Source: Halothiobacillus sp.
GTDB taxonomy: Bacteria > Pseudomonadota > Gammaproteobacteria > Halothiobacillales > Halothiobacillaceae
Assembly: GCA_024635755.1 (NCBI GenBank)
Contig: JAGXIF010000008.1
Location: 48,073 to 112,072, forward strand
Reading direction: 5' to 3'
Length of the DNA stretch: 64,000 nucleotides
Positions 19,709-28,729 of the stretch are shown piece by piece. Positions within the stretch are counted from its first letter, which is position 1; each line of letters starts with the position of its first letter. The notes under the pieces were generated by a model. The model had not been told where the DNA came from. It did not search any database and worked only from the letters and a program-made list of their open reading frames with translations. A program made the position numbers and the translations under genes.

Positions 19709-20455
19709 GTGCCAGCGGTACCGACACAGCGAGACGAGACGGTAGCGACCTCCGGTTCCTGGAGCCGGGAAGTCGCTCGGCGGCTGGCATGCTGCTGGAT
19801 TCTCAAGGCGGTGGGCACGACTGCGGCGATGAGTCTGTTCTTTGTTGCCTATTTCCATCTGCTCGACCAGCCGACCGGCACGCCAACGGTGGTGCCCGAG
19901 TCCACTATCGATCACCTGGTGGGTTTTCAGCCGCAGTTCTTCTACCTGTATGCCTCGCTGTGGCTATACCTCTCGTTGGTCCCTGCCATCATGCCGGACC
20001 GCAAGGCCTTGGCACGCTACGGCGTCGCGATCGGTTTGCTCTGCCTGGTCGGTCTCGCCGTGTTCTACTTCTACCCGACCCAGATCGAGCGCGATCCCGC
20101 GCTCTGGACTAACCAGCCCCAGTTCGCCTGGCTGAGCGCGGTTGACAGCAGCGGAAACGCGTTTCCTTCCCTGCATGTGGCCACGGCCCTGTTCAGTGCC
20201 TACTGGCTGGATCGAACCATTCGCGCACTGGCCATGCCACCGGTGGCTCGTTGGCTATCCGCGCTCTGGGCGATCGGTATCGTCTACTCGACCCTCGCGA
20301 TCGCGCAACACGTCATGTGGGATGTCCTGGGCGGGGTTCTGCTGGCGATGACCGGATTGATACTGAGTGCTTCCTGGGTCTTCTTCGGGTCGAATGCCGC
20401 GGAGGCGAAAGCCGCCCCCGTCTCGATCTTCAAGTTCCGCTCCACCGGGAAGTGA
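19709..20455 (+). CDS. PAP2-family membrane phosphatase
   Basis: About 248 residues with five to six membrane helices. The PAP2/Aur1-type motifs FPSLHVATALF and QHVMWDVLGG (HxxxD) are present and intact. Such enzymes remove phosphate from lipids or transfer head groups. Its place at the head of the rightward block, with the next gene starting 4 bases after its stop, suggests it processes the lipid carrier of the polyene. The start is uncertain: GTG at 19709 with GTGGGA upstream is the best candidate, and ATG at 19601 also lies in frame. Confidence 0.75.
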   Translation: MPAVPTQRDETVATSGSWSREVARRLACCWILKAVGTTAAMSLFFVAYFHLLDQPTGTPTVVPESTIDHLVGFQPQFFYLYASLWLYLSLVPAIMPDRKALARYGVAIGLLCLVGLAVFYFYPTQIERDPALWTNQPQFAWLSAVDSSGNAFPSLHVATALFSAYWLDRTIRALAMPPVARWLSALWAIGIVYSTLAIAQHVMWDVLGGVLLAMTGLILSASWVFFGSNAAEAKAAPVSIFKFRSTGK

Positions 20456-20459
20456 TCTC

Positions 20460-21671
20460 GTGACTCCCTATCCCAGCCACCCGCGTCTGCGCATCTGTCA
20501 TTACACCGCGACCAATGCGGCCGGCACGGGAAACCGGGCGTTTCTCGATGCGCTCCGCGGGCGTCGCAGCGGCCTGGCACCCTGTAATTTTCTCGATGTC
20601 GATCTGGACACCTACGTGGGCCGTGTCGACGGATTGGAGGCCTTGCCGTGGCCCACGAGCTGGGCGGACTGGGATTGCCGCAACAACCGTCTTGCCTCGC
20701 TTGGTCTGGAGCAGGACGGGTTCGTCGAATCCGTCCAGAGCGCGGTCGGGCGTTTCGGCGCTCACCGGGTGGGCGTCGTGTTGGGTACCAGTACCTCCGG
20801 CATCCTGCATACCGAACTGGCTTTCCGCCAACGTGATCCCCAAACGGGGGCCTTGCCGGCGATGCATTACGCGACCACGCACGAGTTGTCCTCAGCGCCC
20901 CGGTTCGTCCGCGAACGCCTGGGCCTCAAGGGGCCGATGTACGCCGTTTCCACCGCCTGCTCATCCAGCGGCAAGGTGTTCGCCAGCGCGCAGCGGCTCA
21001 TCGGCCGCGGGCTCTGCGATGCGGTGGTCGTCGGTGGCGTGGACACGCTTTGCCTGACCACCCTGTACGGGTTTTCCTCATTGGAATTGACGGCGCCGGA
21101 ACCCTGCCGGCCGGGCGACCCCGATCGTGGCGGGATTTCGATCGGCGAGGCGGTGGGATTTGCGGTGGTGGAGGCCGATGAGGAAGACGCCGACGATCTT
21201 TGCGTCTTCGGCGTTGGCGAGAGTGTGGATGCCTATCACATGTCCACCCCTCACCCACAAGGCGCCGGCGCCGAGTTGGCGATGCGGCGGGCACTGGAGG
21301 TCTCTGGCATGTCTGCGGAGCAGATCGACTACGTCAACCTGCACGGCACGGCCAGTCGGGTGAACGATGCCGCCGAGGACCTGGCCCTCGAGGCGGTGTT
21401 CGGGCCGGGGCAGGCCTGTTCGTCGACCAAGGGCTGGACCGGTCATACCCTGGGGGCGGCCGGGATCACCGAGATGGTGATCGGCGCACTCGCGATCGAA
21501 TACGGCTTCATCCCCGGCACGCTCAACACCCGGCAGGTGGACCCGGTATTCCAGGCCGACTACCGGCTGGAGAATCGCGACGAGCGGCCTGCGCGGGTGC
21601 TGTCGAACTCCTTCGGTTTCGGCGGCAACAACTGCAGCCTCCTGTTCGGTCGCAAGGAGGGCAGCGAATGA
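20460..21671 (+). CDS. Beta-ketoacyl-ACP synthase of the aryl polyene cluster
   Basis: 403 residues from a GTG start 4 bases after the PAP2 stop. It is a FabF-like ketosynthase with the full Cys-His-His set: C167 (VSTACSSSG), H295 (LHGTAS) and H329 (GWTGHTLGAAG). It extends the polyene on ACP by condensing with malonyl units. It is followed by a chain-length factor, so the two may act as a pair as in type II polyketide and ape systems. The second ketosynthase at 31145-32410 could instead be the partner. Confidence 0.9.
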   Translation: MTPYPSHPRLRICHYTATNAAGTGNRAFLDALRGRRSGLAPCNFLDVDLDTYVGRVDGLEALPWPTSWADWDCRNNRLASLGLEQDGFVESVQSAVGRFGAHRVGVVLGTSTSGILHTELAFRQRDPQTGALPAMHYATTHELSSAPRFVRERLGLKGPMYAVSTACSSSGKVFASAQRLIGRGLCDAVVVGGVDTLCLTTLYGFSSLELTAPEPCRPGDPDRGGISIGEAVGFAVVEADEEDADDLCVFGVGESVDAYHMSTPHPQGAGAELAMRRALEVSGMSAEQIDYVNLHGTASRVNDAAEDLALEAVFGPGQACSSTKGWTGHTLGAAGITEMVIGALAIEYGFIPGTLNTRQVDPVFQADYRLENRDERPARVLSNSFGFGGNNCSLLFGRKEGSE

Positions 21672-22489
21672 AGCTGGCCATCGAGGGAATCGGGTTCGTC
21701 GGTGCCGGGCTTGCCGACTGGAACACGGCGGCCGAGGCGCTGCGTTCGGGCAGTTCGCCAGGCAGCCTGTCGCTGGCGGAGCTGGGGCGTTTCCTCAAGG
21801 CCGACCGCCTGCCGCGCACTGAGAGGCGCCGGGCAGGTAAGAGCGTGCGCCTTGCAATGACGGCGTGTTGGGAGGCGGTCGAGTCGTCCGGGCTCGATCC
21901 GGCCAATCTGCCGATGGTGTTTGCCTCCTCAAGCGGCGATACCGAGGTGCTTTCCCACACATGTGCGGCCCTGGCCGAACCCGAGCGGATGGTTTCGCCG
22001 ACGCGGTTTCACAACTCAGTGCACAATGCTGCGTCCGGTTACTGGTCCATCGCTGTGGGGACGCACGAGCCGGCCACGGCGTTAGCTTGCCATGACGATA
22101 CGGCCGGCGCGGGTCTGCTGGAGGCGGCCATGCAGGCAACCACCGGCGGTCTTCCGGTCTTGCTGGTTATCTACGATATCCCGTTCCCCGAACCGATGTG
22201 CCACGCCGAAGCGATTGCCGAGCCGCTGGCGGTCGCACTGGTACTACGACCGGCCGGCCACGAATCGCGGGATCGTGTGAACATCTCTCTGGGCGATGAA
22301 GGCGGCACCGCAACACCCATGCGCGGGAGCAAGTGGCAGGCATTGTGCGACGGGGTTCCGGCCGGGCGCATCCTGCCGTTTCTCGAGGCACTGGCGCTGG
22401 GCGAGAGTCGGGAGATCGTCATGCCGACGGATGGCGGACCGACCCTGCTGGTGGACTATCAATCGACCGAACGAGGAGGGCAGGGGTGA
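21668..22489 (+). CDS. Ketosynthase-like chain length factor
   Basis: 273 residues, shorter than a normal ketosynthase (about 400). It carries the ketoacyl-synthase-2 type region with MVFASSSGDTEVLSHTCAAL and PTRFHNSVHNAASGYWSIA. It lacks the active-site cysteine motif of true ketosynthases, as expected for a non-catalytic partner that sets polyene length (ApeC-like). The ATG overlaps the upstream ketosynthase stop (ATGA), implying stoichiometric translation. Confidence 0.85.
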   Translation: MKLAIEGIGFVGAGLADWNTAAEALRSGSSPGSLSLAELGRFLKADRLPRTERRRAGKSVRLAMTACWEAVESSGLDPANLPMVFASSSGDTEVLSHTCAALAEPERMVSPTRFHNSVHNAASGYWSIAVGTHEPATALACHDDTAGAGLLEAAMQATTGGLPVLLVIYDIPFPEPMCHAEAIAEPLAVALVLRPAGHESRDRVNISLGDEGGTATPMRGSKWQALCDGVPAGRILPFLEALALGESREIVMPTDGGPTLLVDYQSTERGGQG

Positions 22490-23226
22490 GCGCAACCGCG
22501 GAATCTTCACGCCTGGCGCTGGTGACCGGGGCGAGTGGGGCGATCGGGGCGGCAGTTGCCCGGCAACTGGCCGCCGACGGCTTCGACTTGTTGCTGCATG
22601 CCAACCGGCAGGGAGATAAGGTGGCGGCGCTTGCCGCGGAACTGGAGGCAGAAGGGCATGCCGCCGAGCCGGTGGTGTTCGATGTCACCGATCCGCAGGC
22701 GGTCGAGCGGGTGCTCGAGCCGATCGTGGACAATCGCCCGATCCAGGTGCTGGTGAACAATGCGGGCATGCACGACGACGGCCCGCTTGCCGGCCTGTCG
22801 GCGGCCCGTTGGCGCGCGGTGATCGACGTGTCCCTCAACGGCTTTCATCATGTTACCCAGCCGGTGCTCCTGCCGATGATGCGCACCCGCTGGGGACGGG
22901 TGATCAACATCGCGTCGGTCAGTGGCCTGATCGGCAACCGCGGACAGACGAGCTATTCGGCGGCCAAGGCGGGGTTGATCGGCGCAACCAAGGCGTTGTC
23001 GCGCGAGGTGGCCTCGCGGGGCGTTCTGGTCAACGCGGTCGCTCCCGGGCTGATCGAAACGGCGATGAGCGAGGGCTCGGCCGCTGCCGACCAGGTCAAG
23101 TCGCATGTGCCGATGAAACGGGCCGGTCGACCGGAAGAGGTGGCGGCCGTGGTGAGTTTTCTTGCCAGCGACCAGTCGGCTTACGTCACGGGGCAGGTCA
23201 TTGCCGTCGATGGCGGCATGACGTGA
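22486..23226 (+). CDS. 3-ketoacyl-ACP reductase (FabG-like)
   Basis: 246 residues. Short-chain dehydrogenase with TGASGAIG cofactor motif, LVNNAG, and the catalytic Ser-Tyr-Lys (IASVSG, SYSAAKAG). It reduces each beta-keto intermediate on ACP before dehydration (ApeQ role). The GTG start follows GAGGAGGGCAGGG and overlaps the chain-length factor stop (GTGA). Confidence 0.92.
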   Translation: MSATAESSRLALVTGASGAIGAAVARQLAADGFDLLLHANRQGDKVAALAAELEAEGHAAEPVVFDVTDPQAVERVLEPIVDNRPIQVLVNNAGMHDDGPLAGLSAARWRAVIDVSLNGFHHVTQPVLLPMMRTRWGRVINIASVSGLIGNRGQTSYSAAKAGLIGATKALSREVASRGVLVNAVAPGLIETAMSEGSAAADQVKSHVPMKRAGRPEEVAAVVSFLASDQSAYVTGQVIAVDGGMT

Positions 23227-23233
23227 TGGCGCG

Positions 23234-23983
23234 ATGACCCACACATCCCATCGGGAAGGGCACGTCCCGGTGATGCTCAGCTTCGATGACGGGCCCCTCC
23301 CCGGCTACACCGATCGCGTGCTGGATGTGCTCCGGTCGACGACGAACGAGGCGGGAGCTCCCCTCCGCGCCGGGTTCTTCACCCTGGCCGACAACCCCCA
23401 AGGCCTGTTTCGACAGCGCCGCGTGTTTGCCCCTTACGAACTGTGGACACGCAAGGGCAGCATGGCCCGTCACCCCGCACTCACTCGGCGCATCGTCGAG
23501 GAAGGCCACTGGCTTGGCAATCACGGTGGCGAGCATTTTTGGCCGCGCTGGCCGCGTTTCCGTGACGATGCTGGGATCATCGAAACCCTCGGGGAGTGGG
23601 AGTCCGTTGCCGATGCGGTGGTTCCGGCATGGCGGAATCAGCCCTTAAAGCTTGCCCGCGCCCCCTATCTGGTGCGCACCGGGGCATGGTGTCGGGCGGT
23701 TTCGGCTTGCGGATACCGGGATGTGGTCGGGCTGACCACGGGGGACGCCGTGCCGCGCGCCGACCGGCATGGCGTCGAGCGGCATCTGCTCGATCGTCTC
23801 GCGCGTCATCAGCAGCGGGAGGCGGCGGATGCTCGCCCGGTGATCCTGATCTTCCATGATATCCGGGCGATCACCGCCACGCACCTGGGCGACTGGCTTG
23901 TCGCCTTGGGCGAGGCCGGGCACCCGCTGCATGACTTCGATCCGCGCAAGCTCTCGCCAACGGGTGACGAACCGGCCGGGTGA
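23234..23983 (+). CDS. NodB-type polysaccharide deacetylase
   Basis: 249 residues without a visible signal peptide. Deacetylase motifs are present: SFDDG (motif 1, metal Asp), NHGGEH (HxxxH, motif 2), ARAPY (RxPY, motif 3) and LIFHD (motif 5). Motif 4, usually carrying a Trp, is poor (GLTTGDA). The start ATG is 7 bases after the ketoreductase stop, so it belongs to the same operon. It may deacetylate an amino sugar in the glycolipid that carries the polyene. Not part of the core aryl polyene set as I know it. Confidence 0.8.
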   Translation: MTHTSHREGHVPVMLSFDDGPLPGYTDRVLDVLRSTTNEAGAPLRAGFFTLADNPQGLFRQRRVFAPYELWTRKGSMARHPALTRRIVEEGHWLGNHGGEHFWPRWPRFRDDAGIIETLGEWESVADAVVPAWRNQPLKLARAPYLVRTGAWCRAVSACGYRDVVGLTTGDAVPRADRHGVERHLLDRLARHQQREAADARPVILIFHDIRAITATHLGDWLVALGEAGHPLHDFDPRKLSPTGDEPAG

Positions 23984-24008
23984 GCGTGTTGGCTACCGGA
24001 AGACGGAC

Positions 24009-24458
24009 TCACTCATGGCTGGCAAGCCAGACCGAGGCACTCCCTTCGAGCAGCACGATGCCATCGTGCGCCAGTGAGAACGCGTAACGGGCCATCTGCC
24101 CGGCCATCGCCTGGCACTCGGCCGTGATCGCCAGGTGCCCGCCAAGGTTGTCCAGCCGTTCCGTGGTCCACGAGACGCCGTTGAGCCGCGTGATCATGCC
24201 CTGGCGTGGCGTAGTGGCGGTGTCGGCGTTCAGGGCCATGTGCAGGGCCATGGCCTGACCGGCCATCTCCACGCCGGCGTGGACGGAGAGCCGTCCCTCG
24301 CGTCGCAGCGGATTGTCGAGTCGCTGCTGGGCTTGGGTAAAGCACACGATCCGCTCCTCGCTGCACTCGCTCACCCCTTCGATCTGGCAGACGCCGCCCG
24401 TGTGCGGCAAGAGCGCACAGACGGCTTTCGGGGTCAATCGGTCGAGTGCAGTCGTCAT
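24009..24458 (-). CDS. Hotdog-fold hydroxyacyl-ACP dehydratase (ApeP-like)
   Basis: 149 residues. It has the hotdog layout of cluster dehydratases: LLPHTGGVCQIEGV near the N-terminus and a central helix HAGVEMAGQAMALH. It should work with the second dehydratase (28373-28729) to form the double bonds of the polyene. The ATG overlaps the exporter stop (ATGA). Last gene of the right block, converging on the deacetylase with 25 bases between. Confidence 0.8.
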   Translation of the reverse strand: MTTALDRLTPKAVCALLPHTGGVCQIEGVSECSEERIVCFTQAQQRLDNPLRREGRLSVHAGVEMAGQAMALHMALNADTATTPRQGMITRLNGVSWTTERLDNLGGHLAITAECQAMAGQMARYAFSLAHDGIVLLEGSASVWLASHE

Positions 24459-26836
24459 GAATCGGCCTCCGTGGCTTGGCTATCCTCGGCATCAGGCTCG
24501 CGGGCGAAGATGGCCGCGAGCAGATAGGCTGACAGCGCCCCCGGCGCCACCACGGTGCCGATCGCTTGCAGCACCGGCACGGACGACAGGGCGAGCACCC
24601 CGAAGGCGCCCACCGTGGTGGTGGTGGCGAGGGTGAGTGATGCCAGCGTGCGCGCATCCATGACACGGCTGCGGTCGCGTGGCTGGAAGAACAGCGCGTA
24701 ATTGGACCCCACGGCCACCGTCAGCAGCAGCCCGATCAGATGCAACAGGGTCAGTCCGCCGCCAGCGAGGCTGTGACCGGCCAGCACCAGCACCACCGCC
24801 AGTCCGATGGGGAGCAAGGTCCGCAGGGTGCGGCGTGGGGACCGGTGCACGGCGAACAGCAACAGGACGATGGCACCGGCGCCCATCAGCGCGACGGTCA
24901 GGGTCGTCTCGAGGTAGTGGGCGTAGAGTCGGTTGGCTTCGCCCAGCATGTCGATGAGCGTGGCCGAGGCGACCGGAGCGATAGCCTGTCGGATGGCGTT
25001 GATGTCCAGCCCGTCCTCCTGAGCCTGTTCACGCAAGGTGATCATGGCCAACTGGCTGTCCTGCCCATCCGATGGCAACTGGCTGGCCACCGCGAGCCAC
25101 AGCGGGGTGCCCTTCAGCGAAGCCAGGTCCATCGTTTCCGCAGTGCGCTGGTCCGCCACGTCCTCGACAAAGCCCTCGAGTCGATCGGCCGACACGGGCA
25201 GGGCGGCGGTCGCTGTCTCGAGACGGCGCCTCAATTCCGCCGGCCGCGGCAGAGCGGCCTGTCGCGACTCTTGGGTTGCCTTCGATGGCAGGACGTCGGT
25301 CGGCGAGTGATAACCGGCGAGTGCGCCCTGGTCGACAAGCCGATCGAGGATGGGTGTCAGCCTCTCGGCTTGTTGCAGTGCCATCTCGGGATCCCGGGCG
25401 TTCACCACGATCAGGTAGCGCGGGCTGGCCGAGCCGAGGTCATCACGTAAGCGCGCGTCGGCGGCCTCCAGCGCCGGGTCGATGGGCACCAGCCCGGAGA
25501 GCGTGCCACGCCAAAGCTCGTTGCCGCCAAGCGCCACGATCACTACCGCGATGCCACCGGCGAGCAGCGCGGGCGTCCGCAGGCGACGCATGCTCCGCAG
25601 GGGAGCGGCGAGGCAATGGCCGAGGCCCGCAATGTCGGCGCGCGGCAGGCGTTCCCCGAGTATGGGCAGGATGTACCGGGTCACCAGCGCGGCGGTCGTC
25701 AGCCCGGTCATGGCATACACCCCGATCTGCATCAGGCCGGGAAAGCCCGAGAACAGGAGCGCCGCGAAGCCGATCAATGAGGTCATCAGGCCGAGGCGGA
25801 TCGTCGGCCAGTAGTGGCGCGCCCAGTTCCGGTGCCCGGCGTCCGTGTCACCCGTCTGGCGGGATTGAACGAAGAAATAGATGCTGTAGTCGATCGCCTC
25901 GCCCATTAGGGCCGTGCCGAAGCCAATGGTGATGCCGTGGACCTGGTCGAATCCGAGCGAGACCGCCGCGATACCCACCAGAACGCCACTCCCCACGGGC
26001 AGGAGGCCCGCCAGCAGCACGCGGATCGAGCGATAGGCGGCCAGCAGCACCAGGGTGACCAGCAGCAGGCTGGCGGCCGAGAACCAGGTCACCTCCGCCT
26101 TGATGGTGTCGCGCGCGGCGATGGCGAAGGCGGGCGAACCGGCCACCGTGAGAGTCAGGTCGTGCGGCATCGTCGCGCGAATGGACTGGAAGGTTGCGTG
26201 GATACGGGCACTGGCGCTCGACAATGCGTCGGTATCCGAGCCGCTGGCGGCGGCCTGTGCGATTAGCAGGGTCCGCTCCCCGTCTGCGGATGACCAGACG
26301 CCGCAACAGCGTGCCGGGCCATCGCCCTGCTTGTCGTCGAGCAGGGCAAGCATCGCGCCGGTGGGATCACGCGGGAACAGCTCCGCCATCATGTCGCCCA
26401 GCGGCGAGTTCAGTCGCTCGATCGAGTCGCCGATCGTAGCGCTGAGCCCCTCGGTGCTGAAATGTGCCCGATCGACGACGGGACTGAGCAGGTAACGGTG
26501 TGCAAACAGGTGGCGGCGGGCGCGTTCCAGATCCTCCCGGCCGCCGTTCTGCACGGTCGCGAAGGCGGGATCCTCGCGCAGCCAGGTCTTGAGCCGATCG
26601 CTCGCCACACCACGACTCTCGGGCGTTCCCCCCTCGATGGCGAGCAGGAAGGTCCGCGAGATGCCGCCTTGCTGGAGTTGCTCGACCAGCAGGCGCTGGG
26701 CGTCAGTCGGAGCGGCGGGCAGGAATGCCGACATGTCGGCCGTGAAGCGGGTCTGGTTTGTGACGCCGATCGCTGTAACAAGGACGGCTAGCCAGAGCGC
26801 TAGAAGGACCAGGGCGCGATTGAGTCGTGACTTCAT
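24455..26836 (-). CDS. MMPL/RND-family lipid exporter
   Basis: 793 residues, with twelve predicted membrane helices in two halves and two large periplasmic loops. Conserved family stretches include FGTALMGEAIDYSIYFFVQS and SNYALFFQPRDRSR. This is the HAE3-like exporter found in xan and ape clusters, thought to move the pigment lipid out of the inner membrane. It starts within the end of the LolA-like gene (4-base overlap), which supports a joint role in transport. Confidence 0.9.
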   Translation of the reverse strand: MKSRLNRALVLLALWLAVLVTAIGVTNQTRFTADMSAFLPAAPTDAQRLLVEQLQQGGISRTFLLAIEGGTPESRGVASDRLKTWLREDPAFATVQNGGREDLERARRHLFAHRYLLSPVVDRAHFSTEGLSATIGDSIERLNSPLGDMMAELFPRDPTGAMLALLDDKQGDGPARCCGVWSSADGERTLLIAQAAASGSDTDALSSASARIHATFQSIRATMPHDLTLTVAGSPAFAIAARDTIKAEVTWFSAASLLLVTLVLLAAYRSIRVLLAGLLPVGSGVLVGIAAVSLGFDQVHGITIGFGTALMGEAIDYSIYFFVQSRQTGDTDAGHRNWARHYWPTIRLGLMTSLIGFAALLFSGFPGLMQIGVYAMTGLTTAALVTRYILPILGERLPRADIAGLGHCLAAPLRSMRRLRTPALLAGGIAVVIVALGGNELWRGTLSGLVPIDPALEAADARLRDDLGSASPRYLIVVNARDPEMALQQAERLTPILDRLVDQGALAGYHSPTDVLPSKATQESRQAALPRPAELRRRLETATAALPVSADRLEGFVEDVADQRTAETMDLASLKGTPLWLAVASQLPSDGQDSQLAMITLREQAQEDGLDINAIRQAIAPVASATLIDMLGEANRLYAHYLETTLTVALMGAGAIVLLLFAVHRSPRRTLRTLLPIGLAVVLVLAGHSLAGGGLTLLHLIGLLLTVAVGSNYALFFQPRDRSRVMDARTLASLTLATTTTVGAFGVLALSSVPVLQAIGTVVAPGALSAYLLAAIFAREPDAEDSQATEADS

Positions 26837-27438
26837 CGGCTGTCGGCAGGATGCGTGATCTTCATGACGTTCACGCTACCGTTTGTGTGCTTGATCGTGA
26901 CGCGTTCCACGGTCGCCACCTCGCCCTCGAGTCGGCCACGCACCACGATCTGCTGCGCCAGTGCGTCGGTGCGCGGCAACAGCTTCAACCCCCATTGGGC
27001 GTCGGAGAGGTTCTGGAAGACGATGTCGTAATCCTCCTGCAGCGCGTCGATCTGGCCGTTGAGGATGCCGCGTAGGCTGGTCGCGATAGCGGAACCCGCG
27101 GGATGGTCGGCGAGGTCCAGTCGACGCTCCCGACCGTCCGCTCTCAGGATCAACATATTGCCGTCGAGGATCAGGGTTTGGCGATGGGGTTCGGTTTGTT
27201 TCTGGACGAGATAATCGGGTGGCCGATAGCGCAGGACGCCACGTGACTCGAGTGGCTTGTCGAGCATGTCGAGGTAACGGGTCTGCTGATACTCGGCGCT
27301 TGAGGCGCCCCGCTTAGCCAGGGCGTCAGCAAGATCGTCGAGCGACGGGGCTCCTGCCGCGAGGGCGGCAAAGGGCTGCACCGAGAGGAGGGTTAGCCAA
27401 CACCCAAAGAAGTAGCCGAACGAACGATGGTGTCGCAT
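26833..27438 (-). CDS. LolA-like outer membrane carrier protein
   Basis: 201 residues. A signal peptide (to about LAAGA, residue 30) precedes a LolA/LolB-type fold with YLDMLDKPLESRGVLRYRPP and a hydrophobic cavity pattern. It lacks the lipobox. In aryl polyene clusters such proteins are believed to carry the pigment lipid through the periplasm. It lies directly before the exporter gene. Its ATG overlaps the upstream acyltransferase stop by one base (TGATG). Confidence 0.85.
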   Translation of the reverse strand: MRHHRSFGYFFGCWLTLLSVQPFAALAAGAPSLDDLADALAKRGASSAEYQQTRYLDMLDKPLESRGVLRYRPPDYLVQKQTEPHRQTLILDGNMLILRADGRERRLDLADHPAGSAIATSLRGILNGQIDALQEDYDIVFQNLSDAQWGLKLLPRTDALAQQIVVRGRLEGEVATVERVTIKHTNGSVNVMKITHPADSR

Positions 27439-28376
27439 CAGTCTGACCCTTGTGTTGAAGCGGAATCGCGGGACTCGGCTGTCGCCCAGAAGTCAAAGAA
27501 GTTGAACCAGTTGTTGGGATGGTCGCGCACCAACGATTCAAGGCTTGCGACATAGCGATCCATGGCCGTCTTGATGGCTTGTCGACGCTCGCTTCGCGGT
27601 GTGGTGCGAAAGTCGGCGATCGGTTCGAAATGCACCCGGTATCGGTTGCCGCCGAGATAGATGCCGGCCATGAACAGGACTCGCTGGCGTAACAGGGCCG
27701 CCATGCGGAACGGCCCCTCGGCGAACTGCGCGGGCTCGCCCAGAAACGAGCGTTCGGTCATGGGGTCGGTGGCCAGGCTTCGGTCGGCGAGCATGCCGAC
27801 CAGGTTGCCCTGCTGCAGGCGGTGATCGGCCTCGATCATGGAGTCGATCTGTCCGAGCTCGATGATGTCACTCGCCTTGTCGGGATTGATCGCATCGAGC
27901 ACCCGCTGGATCTTCCGGGCATTTTCCGGGTACATCATCATGGTGATGGCCAGGTCGCGTTCGGACCAGGCGGCCGCACGCAGGGCATCGAAGCTGCCGA
28001 CGTGGGCGCCCACGAGAATGGCCGCTTCGGGCGGTTCGAAGCATTCGCGGCCCTCGACGGTGATCTCGAAGGCATCGAAACGACCATTGAGGAAATAGAC
28101 GCGGTCGTGGATGGTGCTGGCGAAATGATGAATATGGCCGAATATTTCCGTCGTCCGTGCTGGACGGCCATGGACCCGGCCGAGAAAAGAGCGGCTCGAG
28201 CGGCGCGCCTCGGGCACGAACAACAGGAAGTAGAGGCTGATGGGCAGCAGCAGTGGGCGCGTGATCCGCCTGCCCAGCCGCAGCGACAGGAATACCATCA
28301 GCCGCATGAGCCACTGATGGCCGCGCTCCCCACGTGTCTGCCAATGCGTGGTCTCGTGGTTCAACGGGTCATTCAT
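27438..28376 (-). CDS. LpxL-like lipid acyltransferase
   Basis: 312 residues. It shows one N-terminal membrane helix (RPLLLPISLYFLLFVP), the region VGAHVGSFDALRAAA resembling the lipid A acyltransferase HX4D box, and LADRSLATDP followed by GPFRMAALLRQRVLF. It is the second acyltransferase of the cluster, likely esterifying the lipid anchor with the polyene or a fatty acid. The ATG overlaps the dehydratase stop (ATGA); an in-frame open stretch upstream of it belongs to neighbouring genes. Confidence 0.85.
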   Translation of the reverse strand: MNDPLNHETTHWQTRGERGHQWLMRLMVFLSLRLGRRITRPLLLPISLYFLLFVPEARRSSRSFLGRVHGRPARTTEIFGHIHHFASTIHDRVYFLNGRFDAFEITVEGRECFEPPEAAILVGAHVGSFDALRAAAWSERDLAITMMMYPENARKIQRVLDAINPDKASDIIELGQIDSMIEADHRLQQGNLVGMLADRSLATDPMTERSFLGEPAQFAEGPFRMAALLRQRVLFMAGIYLGGNRYRVHFEPIADFRTTPRSERRQAIKTAMDRYVASLESLVRDHPNNWFNFFDFWATAESRDSASTQGSD

Positions 28377-28729
28377 GGCGCTCCCCACGGATAGGCCTCC
28401 GGCCCGGTTTCCACCAGCAGTTCGAGAACGAGTGTCCTCTCGCCGGTTTGCCGTTGGGCGGTGACATGCAGCTTGCCACGGCCGCGGGGGGCGACGACAT
28501 AGTCCAGGGACAAGGGTTCGTTCGGTCTGGCCGGGGAAAGGAACTTTGCCTGGCGGATCGAGCCGTGATCCGTTGCCCATCCCATGTGATGGCTGAGTGC
28601 GGTGATGGCCCAGTCGATCAGGATCGCACCGGGCAGCACCGGATTGCCTGGGAAATGGCCGGCGAACACGGGATCGTCCCCGTGGGGCGTCCATTCGGCC
28701 AATCGCTCGCGAACCGGCGGGGCAGTCAT
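28373..28729 (-). CDS. FabZ/ApeI-like hydroxyacyl-ACP dehydratase
   Basis: 118 residues, a single hotdog domain. The active-site motif GHFPGNPVLPG has the catalytic histidine at H25, as in FabZ and FabA. It makes the trans double bonds of the polyene after each ketoreduction. Its ATG overlaps the ligase stop by one base and its stop overlaps the acyltransferase start, so the whole stretch is one translational unit. Confidence 0.88.
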   Translation of the reverse strand: MTAPPVRERLAEWTPHGDDPVFAGHFPGNPVLPGAILIDWAITALSHHMGWATDHGSIRQAKFLSPARPNEPLSLDYVVAPRGRGKLHVTAQRQTGERTLVLELLVETGPEAYPWGAP

